From: Pseudoflavonifractor sp. AF19-9AC
GTDB lineage: Bacteria; Bacillota; Clostridia; Oscillospirales; Oscillospiraceae
Assembly (NCBI RefSeq): GCF_003478995.1
Contig: NZ_QUGI01000006.1
Span: forward strand, 173,098 to 237,097
Length of the DNA stretch: 64,000 nucleotides
Direction: 5' to 3'
The translations under genes were made by a program, and so were the position numbers. Within the stretch, counting starts at the first letter, position 1, and every line of letters starts with the position of its first letter. The notes below the pieces were generated by a model that ran no database searches, had not been told where the DNA came from, and saw only the letters and a program-made list of their open reading frames with translations. Positions 8,059 to 16,304 of this stretch are shown here, piece by piece.

Positions 8059-8928
8059 ATGACGCTTGCGGAATTCCGCCGGGCCTATCCCGTGGCCACT
8101 TTTTTGGTCAGCAGTGGGAAGCCCTTTGTCTACCGCTACTATGAAAATCCAAACGCCAAGGCCACGCTGGTGCTGCTCACCGGTGGCATTGGGTTGTCTG
8201 ATCTGTTCTATAAACATTTTGTCCGGTTTGCTGAGGAGTTTTCCGTGTTGACCTTTGACTATCAGATTCCGTTTGCGGACAACGCCCAGTTTGCCGACGC
8301 TGTGGCGGAGTTACTCCGCCATCTGAAAGAAAAGGTTTGGCTGGTGGGACAGTCTCTGGGCGGCGTGGCGGCTCAGATCATCGCCCGACGCCATCCGGAT
8401 GTAGTGGATGGTTTGATCCTCTCCAATACCTGTTCCCTGTCCGGCAGCATGAGCGAGGCCGGGTATCAGGACCTGATGAAGATGATCCAGAGCCAGCGGA
8501 CGTTCAAAAAGTGGCTGGCGGTCCTGCCCTTTTCCCTCATCAAGCGGATGATGAAGCGGGCGGTGATGAAGAAGAAAACCGTCGGCTTCACCGGGGCGGA
8601 AAAGGCCGTGATGGAGGAACTGTGCGACGCCATGCTGGAGCAGCTTACCAAGCCCTACGAGGCGCACATGATCGACTTTCTGGTGGACGCGCAGCACCAT
8701 TTCGGCATGACCGGGGACGACTTTGCCCCTTGGAAGGGGAAGGTTCTGCTGATCCTCTCTGAGGATGACACCACCTTCACCCCGGCCTGTAAACAGGACC
8801 TGATCGACCTGATGCCCGAACCCGCGGTGGTCACTGATCTGACCGGCGGGCACCTGGCGCTGATGGTGCGGCTGGAGGACTATGTACAATTGGTGACAAA
8901 ATTTATCAAGGCTCAAACAGGAGGATGA
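8059..8928 (+). CDS. Alpha/beta hydrolase
   Basis: 289 aa from the ATG at 8059 (GAGGAAG upstream). The fold is recognisable: beta-strand/turn VLLTGGIG near residue 45, nucleophile elbow GQSLGGVA (Ser about residue 99), acidic residue region LILSEDDTTF (about 233) and catalytic His in GGHLAL (about 264). It has no signal peptide, so it is probably cytosolic. The next methyltransferase start overlaps or touches its stop, giving tight coupling. Siderophore systems often use cytosolic esterases of this fold to release iron by opening the ligand; that role fits the island but is inferred. A decayed second copy lies at about 9755-10190. Confidence 0.85.
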   Translation: MTLAEFRRAYPVATFLVSSGKPFVYRYYENPNAKATLVLLTGGIGLSDLFYKHFVRFAEEFSVLTFDYQIPFADNAQFADAVAELLRHLKEKVWLVGQSLGGVAAQIIARRHPDVVDGLILSNTCSLSGSMSEAGYQDLMKMIQSQRTFKKWLAVLPFSLIKRMMKRAVMKKKTVGFTGAEKAVMEELCDAMLEQLTKPYEAHMIDFLVDAQHHFGMTGDDFAPWKGKVLLILSEDDTTFTPACKQDLIDLMPEPAVVTDLTGGHLALMVRLEDYVQLVTKFIKAQTGG

Positions 8929-8930
8929 CG

Positions 8931-9737
8931 ATGTCCAAGTTAGGTATTGTGGAGGACACGCTGTTTGTTCCCATGCTGGGCAGGATCTATGCCAGTGAGC
9001 ACTGTCCGCAGGTTTTGTACGATGAAAAGGCACTGGAACTGAAAAAGAAACTGCCGCCCGGCTTGCTTGGGAAGAGCGGCCAGAGCCAGTATACCCTGCT
9101 GGCCTCCGCCGCTCGGTCTGCCAATATGGATCGCTTCATCCGGGCGTTTCTGGAGCGCAGACCGGACGGCGTCATCGTCCAGCTGGGCTGCGGGCTGGAG
9201 ACGACCTATTACCGCTGCGACAACGGAAGGATCCGCTGGTATGCGGTGGATCTGCCCCATGTGGTGGAGTACCGGCGGGCACTGCTGCCGGAGCCGGAGC
9301 GGGAGATCTATCTCGCCGGAGACGCCTTTGCCGAGGACTGGATCAGGCAGGTCCGCTCCGATGTGCCGGATGCTCCCATTCTGGTCACCGCCGGCGGGCT
9401 GTTCCACTATTTTGAGGAAAGGAAGGTTGTGGACCTTCTGCGGATGCTCACAGGGTTTGGAGCGATCGAAATCGTCTTTGACACCGTGAGCAAAAGCGGT
9501 ATGGCCATGATGCGAAAGAAATACATGAAACAGGTGGGGCACGCGGATGCGCAGATGTTTTTCTATGTGGACTCGGCGGCAAAACTGGCCGGGAAAATCG
9601 GCGGCGGGGTCAGAGTGCGGGCCGAGGAGCCCTATTACCGCCATATCCCTCGGAAGGGGTTGAAGCCATCCACGAAGGTCAGCATGGCGGTTTCCGACAG
9701 GCTCTTTATGGTGAAGATGATAAATTTGAAGCTGTAA
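8931..9737 (+). CDS. LCMT-type class I SAM-dependent methyltransferase 2
   Basis: 268 aa. ATG 8931 is chosen over ATG 8925 (which overlaps the hydrolase stop) because AGGAGG then has 6-bp spacing. The SAM motif QLGCGLETTYYR (about residue 83) and acidic AVDLPHVVEYR match methyltransferase 1, and the C-terminus reads YYRHIPRKGLKPSTKV. A degraded fragment closely matching this C-terminus occurs at 22780-22905, so this family has been duplicated and lost within the island. Translationally coupled to the alpha/beta hydrolase. Substrate unknown. Confidence 0.85.
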   Translation: MSKLGIVEDTLFVPMLGRIYASEHCPQVLYDEKALELKKKLPPGLLGKSGQSQYTLLASAARSANMDRFIRAFLERRPDGVIVQLGCGLETTYYRCDNGRIRWYAVDLPHVVEYRRALLPEPEREIYLAGDAFAEDWIRQVRSDVPDAPILVTAGGLFHYFEERKVVDLLRMLTGFGAIEIVFDTVSKSGMAMMRKKYMKQVGHADAQMFFYVDSAAKLAGKIGGGVRVRAEEPYYRHIPRKGLKPSTKVSMAVSDRLFMVKMINLKL

Positions 9738-9754
9738 AAGCGACCGTTTTGTCT

Positions 9755-10190
9755 GTGTCTCATTGCGGGATCTTCCGGGTGCGCATAGACGAGCGGTTAT
9801 TTGTGCCGTTGTATGCCGTTATCACAAAAATCCGCAGGGCGGAAAAATTTTTCTTCCGTTTGCGGGCAGCATCGACTTGTCAGACCAATTGTGACGTCAC
9901 TTCAAAAGATTTGAACGGGGCTTTTCGGTGCTGACCCTTGACGATCAAGTCCCTTTGCGGATGCCGCAAAGGAGCAGCTTCATCATCCGGTGGAAAGAGT
10001 TTGCCCGGTGGGCAGTCTTTTAGGGGATGTAGCAGCACAGGTCATCGCTGTCCGCCACCTGTAGGTTGTGGGGGGGCGGATTCTCTCCAATACGTGTTTC
10101 CTGTCCGGAGGAATGCGCGAAGAGGAGCGTCAGGAGCCGATGAAATCATCGGGGAACAGCGCGCCTTCCAACATCGTTCTTGACACATTT
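9755..10190 (+). pseudogene. Decayed second copy of the alpha/beta hydrolase
   Basis: This gap between methyltransferase 2 and the zur-like gene has no intact frame. Its DNA and frame-shifted translations parallel the hydrolase at 8059: a stretch near 9925-9955 matches the region around 8240-8275, and about 10003-10150 (GGGCAGTCTTTTAGGGG... then CTCTCCAATAC) matches 8345-8490 around the nucleophile elbow and the following strand. Several frameshifts and deletions are needed to align them. Exact ends are uncertain. Confidence 0.6.
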
Positions 10191-10234
10191 CCAGTATGGT
10201 GGTATCCTGATTTGCGAATGATTTGCAAATCAGG
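10180..10234 (+). promoter_or_regulatory. Promoter and Zur-like operator of the zinc operon
   Basis: TTGACA (10180-10185) and TATCCT (10203-10208) have a 17-bp spacer. A 29-bp palindrome centred on 10220 (10206-10234) overlaps the -10 and start: its two 14-bp arms match at 13 of 14 positions, outer arms CCTGATTTGC / GCAAATCAGG, core AAT-G-ATT. The AAT-N-ATT core and symmetry are typical of Fur-superfamily boxes. Placement directly in front of a Fur-family gene and znu genes points to zinc-dependent autorepression. Confidence 0.85.
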
Positions 10235-10245
10235 GAGGCGTGGGG

Positions 10246-10641
10246 ATGAAAAGGTACGATACCCGTCAGAGGGATTCTCTGCTCGACTTTTTGAATCAGC
10301 ACCCGGATCAATCTCTGTCTGTACGGCAGATCGCCCAGGCGCTGTGCGCCCGGCAGATCAGCCTCAGCGCCGTCTACCGGAATCTGTCCCAGCTGGAGGC
10401 GGAAGGGCTGATCCGCAAATCGGTAAAGCCGGGCAGCAGAGAGTCCTATTACCAGTTTGCGGGTGCGGAGGGCTGCCGCTCCCATCTGCACCTGTCCTGC
10501 ACCCGCTGCGGCAAGACCTTCCACATGGATGGGGAGCACACCGCGCAATTGACCCGCGCCATGTGGGAGCTGGACGGGTTCGACCTGGATATTTTCAAGA
10601 CAGTCCTGTACGGCGTGTGTCAGGACTGCCACCGCACATAA
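10246..10641 (+). CDS. zur: Fur-family metalloregulator, probably Zur
   Basis: 131 aa. ATG 10246 follows GGGAGGC at good spacing; an upstream GTG at 10240 is less likely. The N-terminal winged helix (LSVRQIAQALCARQISLSAVYRNLSQLEAEGLI) is typical of Fur proteins. The C-terminal domain has the structural zinc cysteines, C-x2-C in LSCTRCGK and C-x2-C in GVCQDCH, and a His-rich regulatory region HLHL. Zinc rather than iron sensing is inferred from the downstream znuACB genes and from the distinct operators elsewhere in the island. Regulated by the palindrome over its own promoter. Confidence 0.88.
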   Translation: MKRYDTRQRDSLLDFLNQHPDQSLSVRQIAQALCARQISLSAVYRNLSQLEAEGLIRKSVKPGSRESYYQFAGAEGCRSHLHLSCTRCGKTFHMDGEHTAQLTRAMWELDGFDLDIFKTVLYGVCQDCHRT

Positions 10642-10678
10642 CATCATTCTCATAGACTTCAAAAGGGGGGAGAAGAAC

Positions 10679-10975
10679 ATGACGAAAAAAATGCGTTTTG
10701 CCGCCGCCTGCGGGGCGGCGCTGCTGGTGTTTGCTCTGTTCTTCTCCGTATTTTTTGTCGTCGCTGAGGCGGACCACGACTGTATCGGCGAACACTGTAC
10801 CATCTGCCATCAGATCCACATCTGCCAAAAGCTGCTGGAGCAGCTCTCCGCGGCCCACACAGCCTTGGCCGGAGGAGCGGTGCTCGGCTTCTCCATGCTG
10901 CTCCTCGTCCTGCGGACGTGGAACGTCTTTGCTGCCTCTTCCCCGGTTTTGTGGAAGGTAAAACTGCTGAATTAA
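10679..10975 (+). CDS. Small membrane protein with extracytoplasmic Cys/His cluster
   Basis: 98 aa, ATG at 10679 with AAAAGGGGGGAGAAGAAC upstream. Two membrane helices (about residues 8-30 and 62-82) flank a loop packed with potential zinc ligands: AEADHDCIGEHCTICHQIHIC, i.e. four Cys and four His in about 20 residues. It lies between zur and znuA, so it probably binds zinc at the outer face of the membrane or senses it. I do not recognise a named family. Confidence 0.75.
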   Translation: MTKKMRFAAACGAALLVFALFFSVFFVVAEADHDCIGEHCTICHQIHICQKLLEQLSAAHTALAGGAVLGFSMLLLVLRTWNVFAASSPVLWKVKLLN

Positions 10976-10989
10976 ACAGAACGCCAATG

Positions 10990-11055
10990 ACAAGGGGATC
11001 GGTCTGCCCATCCGGACAGGCTTTTCTGGCGCATGCCCGGAGCCCCTTGTATTTT
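10990..11055 (+). terminator. Possible attenuator or terminator between the small gene and znuA
   Basis: ACAAGGGG (10990-10997) pairs with CCCCTTGT (11043-11050), followed by ATTTTTG. The long loop contains a second small hairpin. It may reduce read-through from zur into znuA or terminate transcription; no separate znuA promoter is obvious. Confidence 0.45.
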
Positions 11056-11100
11056 TGCGCCCATTTTTCAGTTTCTGTATGAATTCGGAGGTTTTATCCT

Positions 11101-12108
11101 ATGAAAAAAGCAATATCTATCGCTCTCTGCCTTGCGCTGGCCGCAGGGATTATGTCCGGCTGCGGCACCGCGTCCGCCCCGGAACGCGGCGGCGAAACGC
11201 TGCGGATCGTCACCACCATTTTCCCGGAGTATGACTGGGTGCGGGAGATCCTGGGGGATCGGGCCAACCATGTGGAGCTGACGATGCTCCTGGATGATGG
11301 CGTAGATCTCCACAGCTTCCAGCCCACCGCCGATGATATGGTCACCATTTCCAACTGTGACCTGTTTCTCTACACAGGAGGAGCGTCGGACTCCTGGGTG
11401 GAGGACGCCCTGGCTAACGCCGGCAATCCCGATCTGGTGGCCATGAACCTGATGGAGGTGCTGGGGGACGGCGTAAAAACAGAGGAAGTGGTTGAGGGAA
11501 TGCAGGAGAGCGAGCATCATCACCACGGGGAAGAAAAGCATCACGAGGACCACGACCACGAGGACCACGATCATGCGGACGAGCACATCTGGCTGTCTTT
11601 GAAGCATGCCGCGGTGCTCTGCGACGCTATTGCAGATGCTTTGGGCGTCATCGACCCCGCGCATCAGGAGACTTACGCCGAAAATGCCGCCGCTTATATC
11701 CAGAAGCTCAGTACCCTGGATGGGCAGTATCAGGCTGCCGTGGACGCCGCTTCCACCCGCACCCTGCTCTTTGCCGACCGGTTCCCCTTCCGGTATCTGG
11801 CGGACGACTATGGGCTTACCTACTATGCCGCCTTTTCCGGCTGCTCGGCGGAAACGGAGGCCAGCTTTGAGACGGTGGCCTTCCTGGCCGGTAAGGTGGA
11901 CGAGCTGTCCCTGCCCTGTGTGCTGACCATCGAAGGCGCCGCGCACAATATTGCCCAGACCGTCGTGGCAAACACCAGCGCCAAAAACCAGGAGATCCTG
12001 GTATTGGACTCCATGCAGTCGGTAACAGCTGCTGATGTGGAGGGGGGAGCTACCTACCTGGGCATGATGGAGCAAAACTTGGAGACCCTGAAAACCGCCC
12101 TGGGCTGA
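11101..12108 (+). CDS. znuA: Zinc ABC transporter substrate-binding lipoprotein
   Basis: 335 aa, ATG 11101 after GGAGG. Lipoprotein signal peptide with lipobox IMSGC (Cys about residue 21). Cluster A-I metal-binding fold: TTIFPEYDWVREI, conserved His in DLHSFQPT (about 65), then a His/Asp/Glu-rich loop at about residues 138-163 (runs such as HHHH, DHDHEDHDHAD), the hallmark of ZnuA/AdcA zinc proteins. Further metal ligand His in DEHIWLSL, shortly after the loop. The His-rich loop is thought to sequester zinc for delivery to the primary site. Operon with the ATPase and permease directly downstream. Confidence 0.93.
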   Translation: MKKAISIALCLALAAGIMSGCGTASAPERGGETLRIVTTIFPEYDWVREILGDRANHVELTMLLDDGVDLHSFQPTADDMVTISNCDLFLYTGGASDSWVEDALANAGNPDLVAMNLMEVLGDGVKTEEVVEGMQESEHHHHGEEKHHEDHDHEDHDHADEHIWLSLKHAAVLCDAIADALGVIDPAHQETYAENAAAYIQKLSTLDGQYQAAVDAASTRTLLFADRFPFRYLADDYGLTYYAAFSGCSAETEASFETVAFLAGKVDELSLPCVLTIEGAAHNIAQTVVANTSAKNQEILVLDSMQSVTAADVEGGATYLGMMEQNLETLKTALG

Positions 12109-12123
12109 GAGGAGGGCCATCAC

Positions 12124-12846
12124 ATGATCCAGATGAACTGCCAGGGCCTGACCCTGGGCTATGATTCTGCTCTGGTGCGGGATCTGAGCTTTACCGTGAG
12201 CATCGGGGACTACCTGTGCATCCTGGGGGAAAACGGCGCTGGAAAATCCACCCTGATGAAGACCATCCTGGGCCTGCTGACGCCCCTGGAGGGCTCGGTG
12301 ACCCTGAGCGGTGGGGTGGGCGCCAATGAGATCGGATACCTGCCCCAGCAGACCCAGGCCCAGCGGGATTTTCCCGCCACTGTCTGGGAAGTGGCTCTGT
12401 CCGGCTGCCAGGGGCGGTGCGGCCTGCGCCCCTTTTACACCAGGGCGGAAAAGGAGCTGGCCCGGCAGTCCCTCCGGCGCATGGATATGGAACGATTCTC
12501 CAGGCGATGCTATCGGGAGCTGTCGGGGGGCCAGCAGCAGCGGGTGCTGCTGGCCCGGGCTCTTTGCGCCGCCCGGAAGATGCTGCTGCTGGACGAGCCA
12601 GTGGCCGGACTGGATCCGGCGGCCAGCCGGGAGCTGTATCAGGTCATTGCCCGGCTGAATCAAAAGGATGGCATGACCATCCTGATGATCTCCCACGACG
12701 TGGAGGCCGCTCTCCACTACGCCAGCCACATCCTCTATCTGGGGGAGCAGGTGTTTTTCGGAACCCGGGATGCCTTTGTCCGATCCACTCCCGGTCGTGG
12801 AATTCTGAAACCGAGAGGAGGCAGCGACCATGGAATTGCTGATTGA
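12124..12846 (+). CDS. znuC: Zinc ABC transporter ATP-binding protein
   Basis: 240 aa ABC ATPase: Walker A GENGAGKST (about residue 37), Q-loop YLPQQT, signature LSGGQQQR (about 137), Walker B MLLLDEP (about 157), H-loop MISHDV (about 190). It follows znuA by 15 bp and overlaps znuB by 17 bp. Supplies energy for zinc import through ZnuB at the cytoplasmic membrane. Confidence 0.93.
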   Translation: MIQMNCQGLTLGYDSALVRDLSFTVSIGDYLCILGENGAGKSTLMKTILGLLTPLEGSVTLSGGVGANEIGYLPQQTQAQRDFPATVWEVALSGCQGRCGLRPFYTRAEKELARQSLRRMDMERFSRRCYRELSGGQQQRVLLARALCAARKMLLLDEPVAGLDPAASRELYQVIARLNQKDGMTILMISHDVEAALHYASHILYLGEQVFFGTRDAFVRSTPGRGILKPRGGSDHGIAD

Positions 12847-13675
12847 GAAGCTGGTCCAATACTGGGCCTATCCCTTCGTCCGCTACGCCCTTGTGGTGGG
12901 CGTGCTGGTGGCCCTGTGCGCATCGCTGCTGGGGGTCACGCTGGTGCTCAAGCGGTTTTCCTTTATCGGGGACGGGTTGTCCCATGTGGCCTTCGGGGCC
13001 ATGTCGGTGGCCTCTGTTTTGAACCTGATCAATGACATGCCGCTGGTCATGGGCATCACGGTGCTGTGTGCCATCCTTTTGCTGGGGGCGGGTCAGAATT
13101 CCAAAATCAAAGGCGACGCCGCCATGGCCATGCTCTCAGTGGGCGCGCTGGCCATAGGCTATTTGATGATGAATGTATTTTCCACCTCCACCAATCTGAC
13201 GGGGGATGTCTGTACCACCCTGTTCGGCTCCACCTCCATTCTCACTCTTACCCAGACCGAGGTCTGGATGTGTGCCGCACTATCGGTGGTGGTGGTGCTC
13301 TTGTACCTCTTTTTCTACCACAAGATCTTTGCCGTCACCTTTGATGAAAGCTTTGCTTCGGCCACTGGAACCAGAGGCAGGGTGTACAATCTGATTCTGG
13401 CGGTGGTGACGGCGGTGGTCATTGTGATGGCCATGAATCTGGTGGGATCTTTGCTGATCTCCGCCCTGGTGATCTTCCCGGCTATGTCCGCCATGAGATT
13501 GTTCAAAAGCTTCCGGGCCGTTACCATCTGTGCCGCTGTTCTCTCTGTATTTTGTGCCGCCGCAGGAATCATTACCTCCATTCTGGCCGGTACACCGGTG
13601 GGGTCCACCATTGTTGCCGTGCAAATTGCACTGTTTGTCCTTTGCTCCCTTGCAGGATGGATAGGAAGGAGATGA
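12830..13675 (+). CDS. znuB: Zinc ABC transporter permease
   Basis: 281 aa polytopic membrane protein of the ABC-3 family: about eight hydrophobic segments, the characteristic early motif LVLKRFSFIGDGLSHVAFG (about residues 35-55) and the late block LVGSLLISALVIFPAMSAMRL. Start ATG at 12830 lies inside the end of znuC (17-bp overlap). Forms the zinc channel with ZnuC. The next gene begins 3 bp after its stop. Confidence 0.93.
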   Translation: MELLIEKLVQYWAYPFVRYALVVGVLVALCASLLGVTLVLKRFSFIGDGLSHVAFGAMSVASVLNLINDMPLVMGITVLCAILLLGAGQNSKIKGDAAMAMLSVGALAIGYLMMNVFSTSTNLTGDVCTTLFGSTSILTLTQTEVWMCAALSVVVVLLYLFFYHKIFAVTFDESFASATGTRGRVYNLILAVVTAVVIVMAMNLVGSLLISALVIFPAMSAMRLFKSFRAVTICAAVLSVFCAAAGIITSILAGTPVGSTIVAVQIALFVLCSLAGWIGRR

Positions 13676-13678
13676 CCG

Positions 13679-14341
13679 ATGAAACGCCAAGCAATTTTGT
13701 TTCTGGCGGGGATGTTACTCTTGGCCTGCTCCGCATGTGGAAAAAATGAAGGCTCTGGGCAAGCTGAGAATCTGACACCGCCCACTGTTTCTCAACAGGC
13801 GGAAGCAACTCCGGAGGGTACACCATCCGCCGAATCCGAATTGCCCGGGGAAGAACCGCTGCCGGCAGAAGGCGGGGATGGGCAGGGAGACGGCCCGGCG
13901 CCTCCGGTTGTCGGTTTCGCGCCGGAAGAGGGAGAGACAGAAAACCCGGCTGCGGATCCGCAGCCGGATTCTCAGGAAGTGACCACGGTGTCCGTGGATG
14001 TGGATCTGACCACCCTCAGCAGCACCATGGTCTACGCGGAAGTGTTCAACATGATGATGTCGCCGGATGACTATATCGGAAAAACCATCCGCATAACGGG
14101 AATTTTCACGGTATATCAGGACCCTGAGACGAAACAGGTCTACTGTGGCGTGATTGTACAGGACGCCACCGCCTGCTGTGCGCAGGGGTTTGATATCGCC
14201 ATGCCCGAAAACGCCCTCTATCCTCAGGACTATCCCCCCGCCGAATCGGAAGTGACTGTTGTGGGAGAGCTTCAGGCGGATCGTTCCATGGAAGAATACG
14301 GGATGATCTTTCTCCGGTTGGAAAATGTGACATTTGAATAA
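13679..14341 (+). CDS. Lipoprotein at the end of the zinc operon
   Basis: 220 aa. Signal peptide with lipobox ACSAC (Cys about residue 20). A long low-complexity Pro/Glu/Gly/Ala linker (about 21-100) leads to a compact C-terminal domain (about 110-220: YIGKTIRITGIFTVY... VTVVGELQ... MIFLRLENVTF) with the look of an OB-fold. Three Cys (VYCGVIVQDATACCAQ) may bind metal. It is last in the zur-znu operon and is followed by a clear terminator; probably an accessory of zinc uptake at the cell surface. Function not known. Confidence 0.8.
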   Translation: MKRQAILFLAGMLLLACSACGKNEGSGQAENLTPPTVSQQAEATPEGTPSAESELPGEEPLPAEGGDGQGDGPAPPVVGFAPEEGETENPAADPQPDSQEVTTVSVDVDLTTLSSTMVYAEVFNMMMSPDDYIGKTIRITGIFTVYQDPETKQVYCGVIVQDATACCAQGFDIAMPENALYPQDYPPAESEVTVVGELQADRSMEEYGMIFLRLENVTFE

Positions 14342-14364
14342 GCGCCCCGGATCCCGCGGCCCGA

Positions 14365-14386
14365 AACGCCAGGCACGGCGTTTTTT
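14365..14386 (+). terminator. Rho-independent terminator of the zinc operon
   Basis: AACGCC (14365-14370) / GGCGTT (14377-14382) with a six-T run to 14386. Confidence 0.85.
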
Positions 14387-14660
14387 CTGCGTGCTTGCCG
14401 CAAGCCGGCTTTCCACGCAAGGGAAGGCTTCTTCGTACCCCGCCTTCCCTTGCTGGCAGTGCGGGCATAATTTTGTCAAGCACCTGCGCTGACCGCTGTT
14501 TATCATGGGGATCCCAGGGCGGCCAAGCCATGATTGACCCTCTGCCCATGCAAATGTCCATTATGATCCACGGATGCTTCAGAATAGCACCTCTGATTCC
14601 ATCTGAAAAAATCTGCTTCTATTCTGCGGATGCCGGCCTTCAGGAATACACGGTATGTCA
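14387..14660. other. Gap without a supported gene; one strong hairpin
   Basis: No frame here has a ribosome site or recognisable protein. GCAAGGGAAGG (14417-14427) and CCTTCCCTTGC (14443-14453) form an 11-bp perfect stem with a 15-nt loop; no T-run follows. It may be a processing or second termination signal. Confidence 0.5.
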
Positions 14661-14713
14661 TTGACATCTGATGCAGGCAGTGCTAAAATCAAGAGGAGTT
14701 AGCTATGACTAAC
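14661..14713 (+). promoter_or_regulatory. Promoter of the ZIP transporter with operator copy 4
   Basis: TTGACA (14661-14666) and TAAAAT (14684-14689), 17-bp spacer. GTTAG-CTATGA-CTAAC at 14698-14713 sits just at/after the expected transcription start, a classic repressor position. Confidence 0.88.
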
Positions 14714-14737
14714 CACTGCGCTTGAAGGAGGTTTCAC

Positions 14738-15541
14738 TTGGATCATACCGTATTGCTTGCTTTTTTTCTGACACTGCTGGCTGGGCTCAGCACCGGGATC
14801 GGCAGCTACATCGCGTTTCTCTGCCGGCACACCAACCGGAAATTTTTGTCGGTTTCCCTGGGCTTTTCCGCCGGCGTCATGATCTATGTCTCGATGATCG
14901 AGATATTTTTCAAGGCACAGGATGCGTTGATTGCCGAAATGGGGACCCGCCCCGGCAGCTGGGCAACGGTTGCGGCGTTTTTTGGCGGCATGCTGGTGAT
15001 TGCTGTCATTGATAAGCTGATCCCCTCTGCGGAGAATCCCCACGAAGTAAAGCTCATGGAGGACGCGGAGAAGGGTGCCCATCAGCCGGGGCGTTTGATG
15101 CGTATGGGTGTCTTTACGGCACTGGCCATTGCTATCCACAACTTTCCGGAGGGGCTTGCCACCTTTGTATCGGCTCTGCAGGAACCCGGCGTAGCCATTC
15201 CCATTGTAGTAGCTATCGCGATCCACAATATTCCGGAGGGTATCGCGGTATCCGTGCCCATCTATCAGGCCACGGGTTCCCGGCGAAAAGCTTTTTGCTA
15301 TTCCTTCCTCTCCGGGCTGGCGGAGCCCTTGGGGGCGCTGCTTGGCTGGTTGGTTTTACGCCCGGTGATGAGCGACACCGTGTTTGGAGTGCTGTTTGCC
15401 GGAGTCGCCGGGATTATGGTATTTATCTCCTTTGATGAATTGCTCCCTGCCGCCCGGGAATGCGGGGATCACCATCTGTCCATCTATGGCCTGATTTCCG
15501 GCATGGTGGTGATGGCGGTCAGCTTGCTGTTGTTTTTATAG
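14738..15541 (+). CDS. zupT: ZIP-family metal transporter (ZupT-like)
   Basis: 267 aa with a TTG start at 14738, supported by AAGGAGG at 6-bp spacing. Eight hydrophobic helices. The metal-site motifs of ZIP helices IV and V are clear: HNFPEGLATF and HNIPEGIAVS (about residues 132 and 167), plus SGLAEPLGAL. ZupT-type proteins import zinc, iron and manganese. Here it is outside the zur operon and carries the GTTAG-N6-CTAAC operator, so iron or manganese regulation is more likely than zinc (inference). Confidence 0.9.
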   Translation: MDHTVLLAFFLTLLAGLSTGIGSYIAFLCRHTNRKFLSVSLGFSAGVMIYVSMIEIFFKAQDALIAEMGTRPGSWATVAAFFGGMLVIAVIDKLIPSAENPHEVKLMEDAEKGAHQPGRLMRMGVFTALAIAIHNFPEGLATFVSALQEPGVAIPIVVAIAIHNIPEGIAVSVPIYQATGSRRKAFCYSFLSGLAEPLGALLGWLVLRPVMSDTVFGVLFAGVAGIMVFISFDELLPAARECGDHHLSIYGLISGMVVMAVSLLLFL

Positions 15542-15629
15542 ATCGCTCCCCCGGAATGCCGGTTTGAACGACCTCTGGAGAGGGGGCGGTTTCCGGTGCA
15601 CAGGAAGGGCGATCCGCTTCAAGGGACTC

Positions 15630-15685
15630 TTGACGGCGCGCCTTCCGGTTGTTATAATTTCATCAGCGGTTAGCTATTGCTAACC
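15630..15685 (+). promoter_or_regulatory. Promoter of dps with operator copy 5
   Basis: TTGACG (15630-15635) and TATAAT (15653-15658) with a 17-bp spacer; GTTAG-CTATTG-CTAAC (15669-15684), extended by G and C to an 18-bp palindrome, begins about 4 bp after the predicted start. Confidence 0.88.
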
Positions 15686-15794
15686 GACATCAAAGGATGC
15701 GGCTCTCCCAAGGGGGCAGGTTCCATTCCATGAGGCCCGATCCCGGCCTGATGGGCCGCTGAAAAAGACTTCATCTGCTGAAAGGAGCATCTCC

Positions 15795-16235
15795 ATGAAA
15801 CACGAACTATCCGCTGACCTGAACCGCTATCTGGCCAATGTGGCCGTGGAGTATGTGAAACTCCACAACCTCCACTGGAATGTGGTGGGATCGAGCTTCA
15901 AGCAGGTACACGAATACCTGGAGACGCTGTACGACGGCTTTGCCGGCGTGATGGACACCGTGGCCGAGCTGCTGAAGATCCACGACGCTTCTCCGCTGGC
16001 CTCTATGAAGGATTACCTGGCCGCAGCCACCCTTCAGGAACTGGATTCCGCAGAGCTGCCCGCCGTCGAGGCGCTGGCCGTCGTGCGGGGCGATCTGCTG
16101 GTGCTGAAGGCTCAAGCCGAGGAAATCCGCGTCGGCGCCGAGGAGACCGGGATGTATGACGTGGCCTCCGCCATGGAGGACCAGCTCACCGATTACAACA
16201 AGACCCTCTGGTTCCTTCGGGCCATGGGCAAATAA
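15795..16235 (+). CDS. dps: Dps / ferritin-like iron storage and DNA-protection protein
   Basis: 146 aa, ATG 15795 after AAAGGAGC. The Dps signature is present: LHNLHWNVVGSSF then HEYLETLYDGFAGVMDTVAE (about residues 24-60), supplying the His, Asp and Glu ferroxidase ligands shared between subunits. Length is typical of short Dps proteins, without a DNA-binding tail. Dps oxidises ferrous iron with peroxide and stores it in a 12-mer. Co-regulation with importers through the same operator supports an iron theme for the whole island. Confidence 0.88.
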   Translation: MKHELSADLNRYLANVAVEYVKLHNLHWNVVGSSFKQVHEYLETLYDGFAGVMDTVAELLKIHDASPLASMKDYLAAATLQELDSAELPAVEALAVVRGDLLVLKAQAEEIRVGAEETGMYDVASAMEDQLTDYNKTLWFLRAMGK

Positions 16236-16304
16236 AAGACGCAGGTGAGCTCACTGGGGGGTGCGTTACGGGCGGCGGCCCAGCGCGGCGGAACAGGAGG
16301 CGGC

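Noticed and set aside
10246..10641. Fur (iron) or PerR identity for the Fur-family regulator
   Set aside because: The adjacent znuACB genes and the distinct operator make zinc sensing more likely; iron-type genes here have another motif.
14395..14664. 90-codon plus-strand frame after the zinc operon terminator
   Set aside because: No ribosome site, no recognisable residues, and the -35 of the zupT promoter starts inside or beside it.
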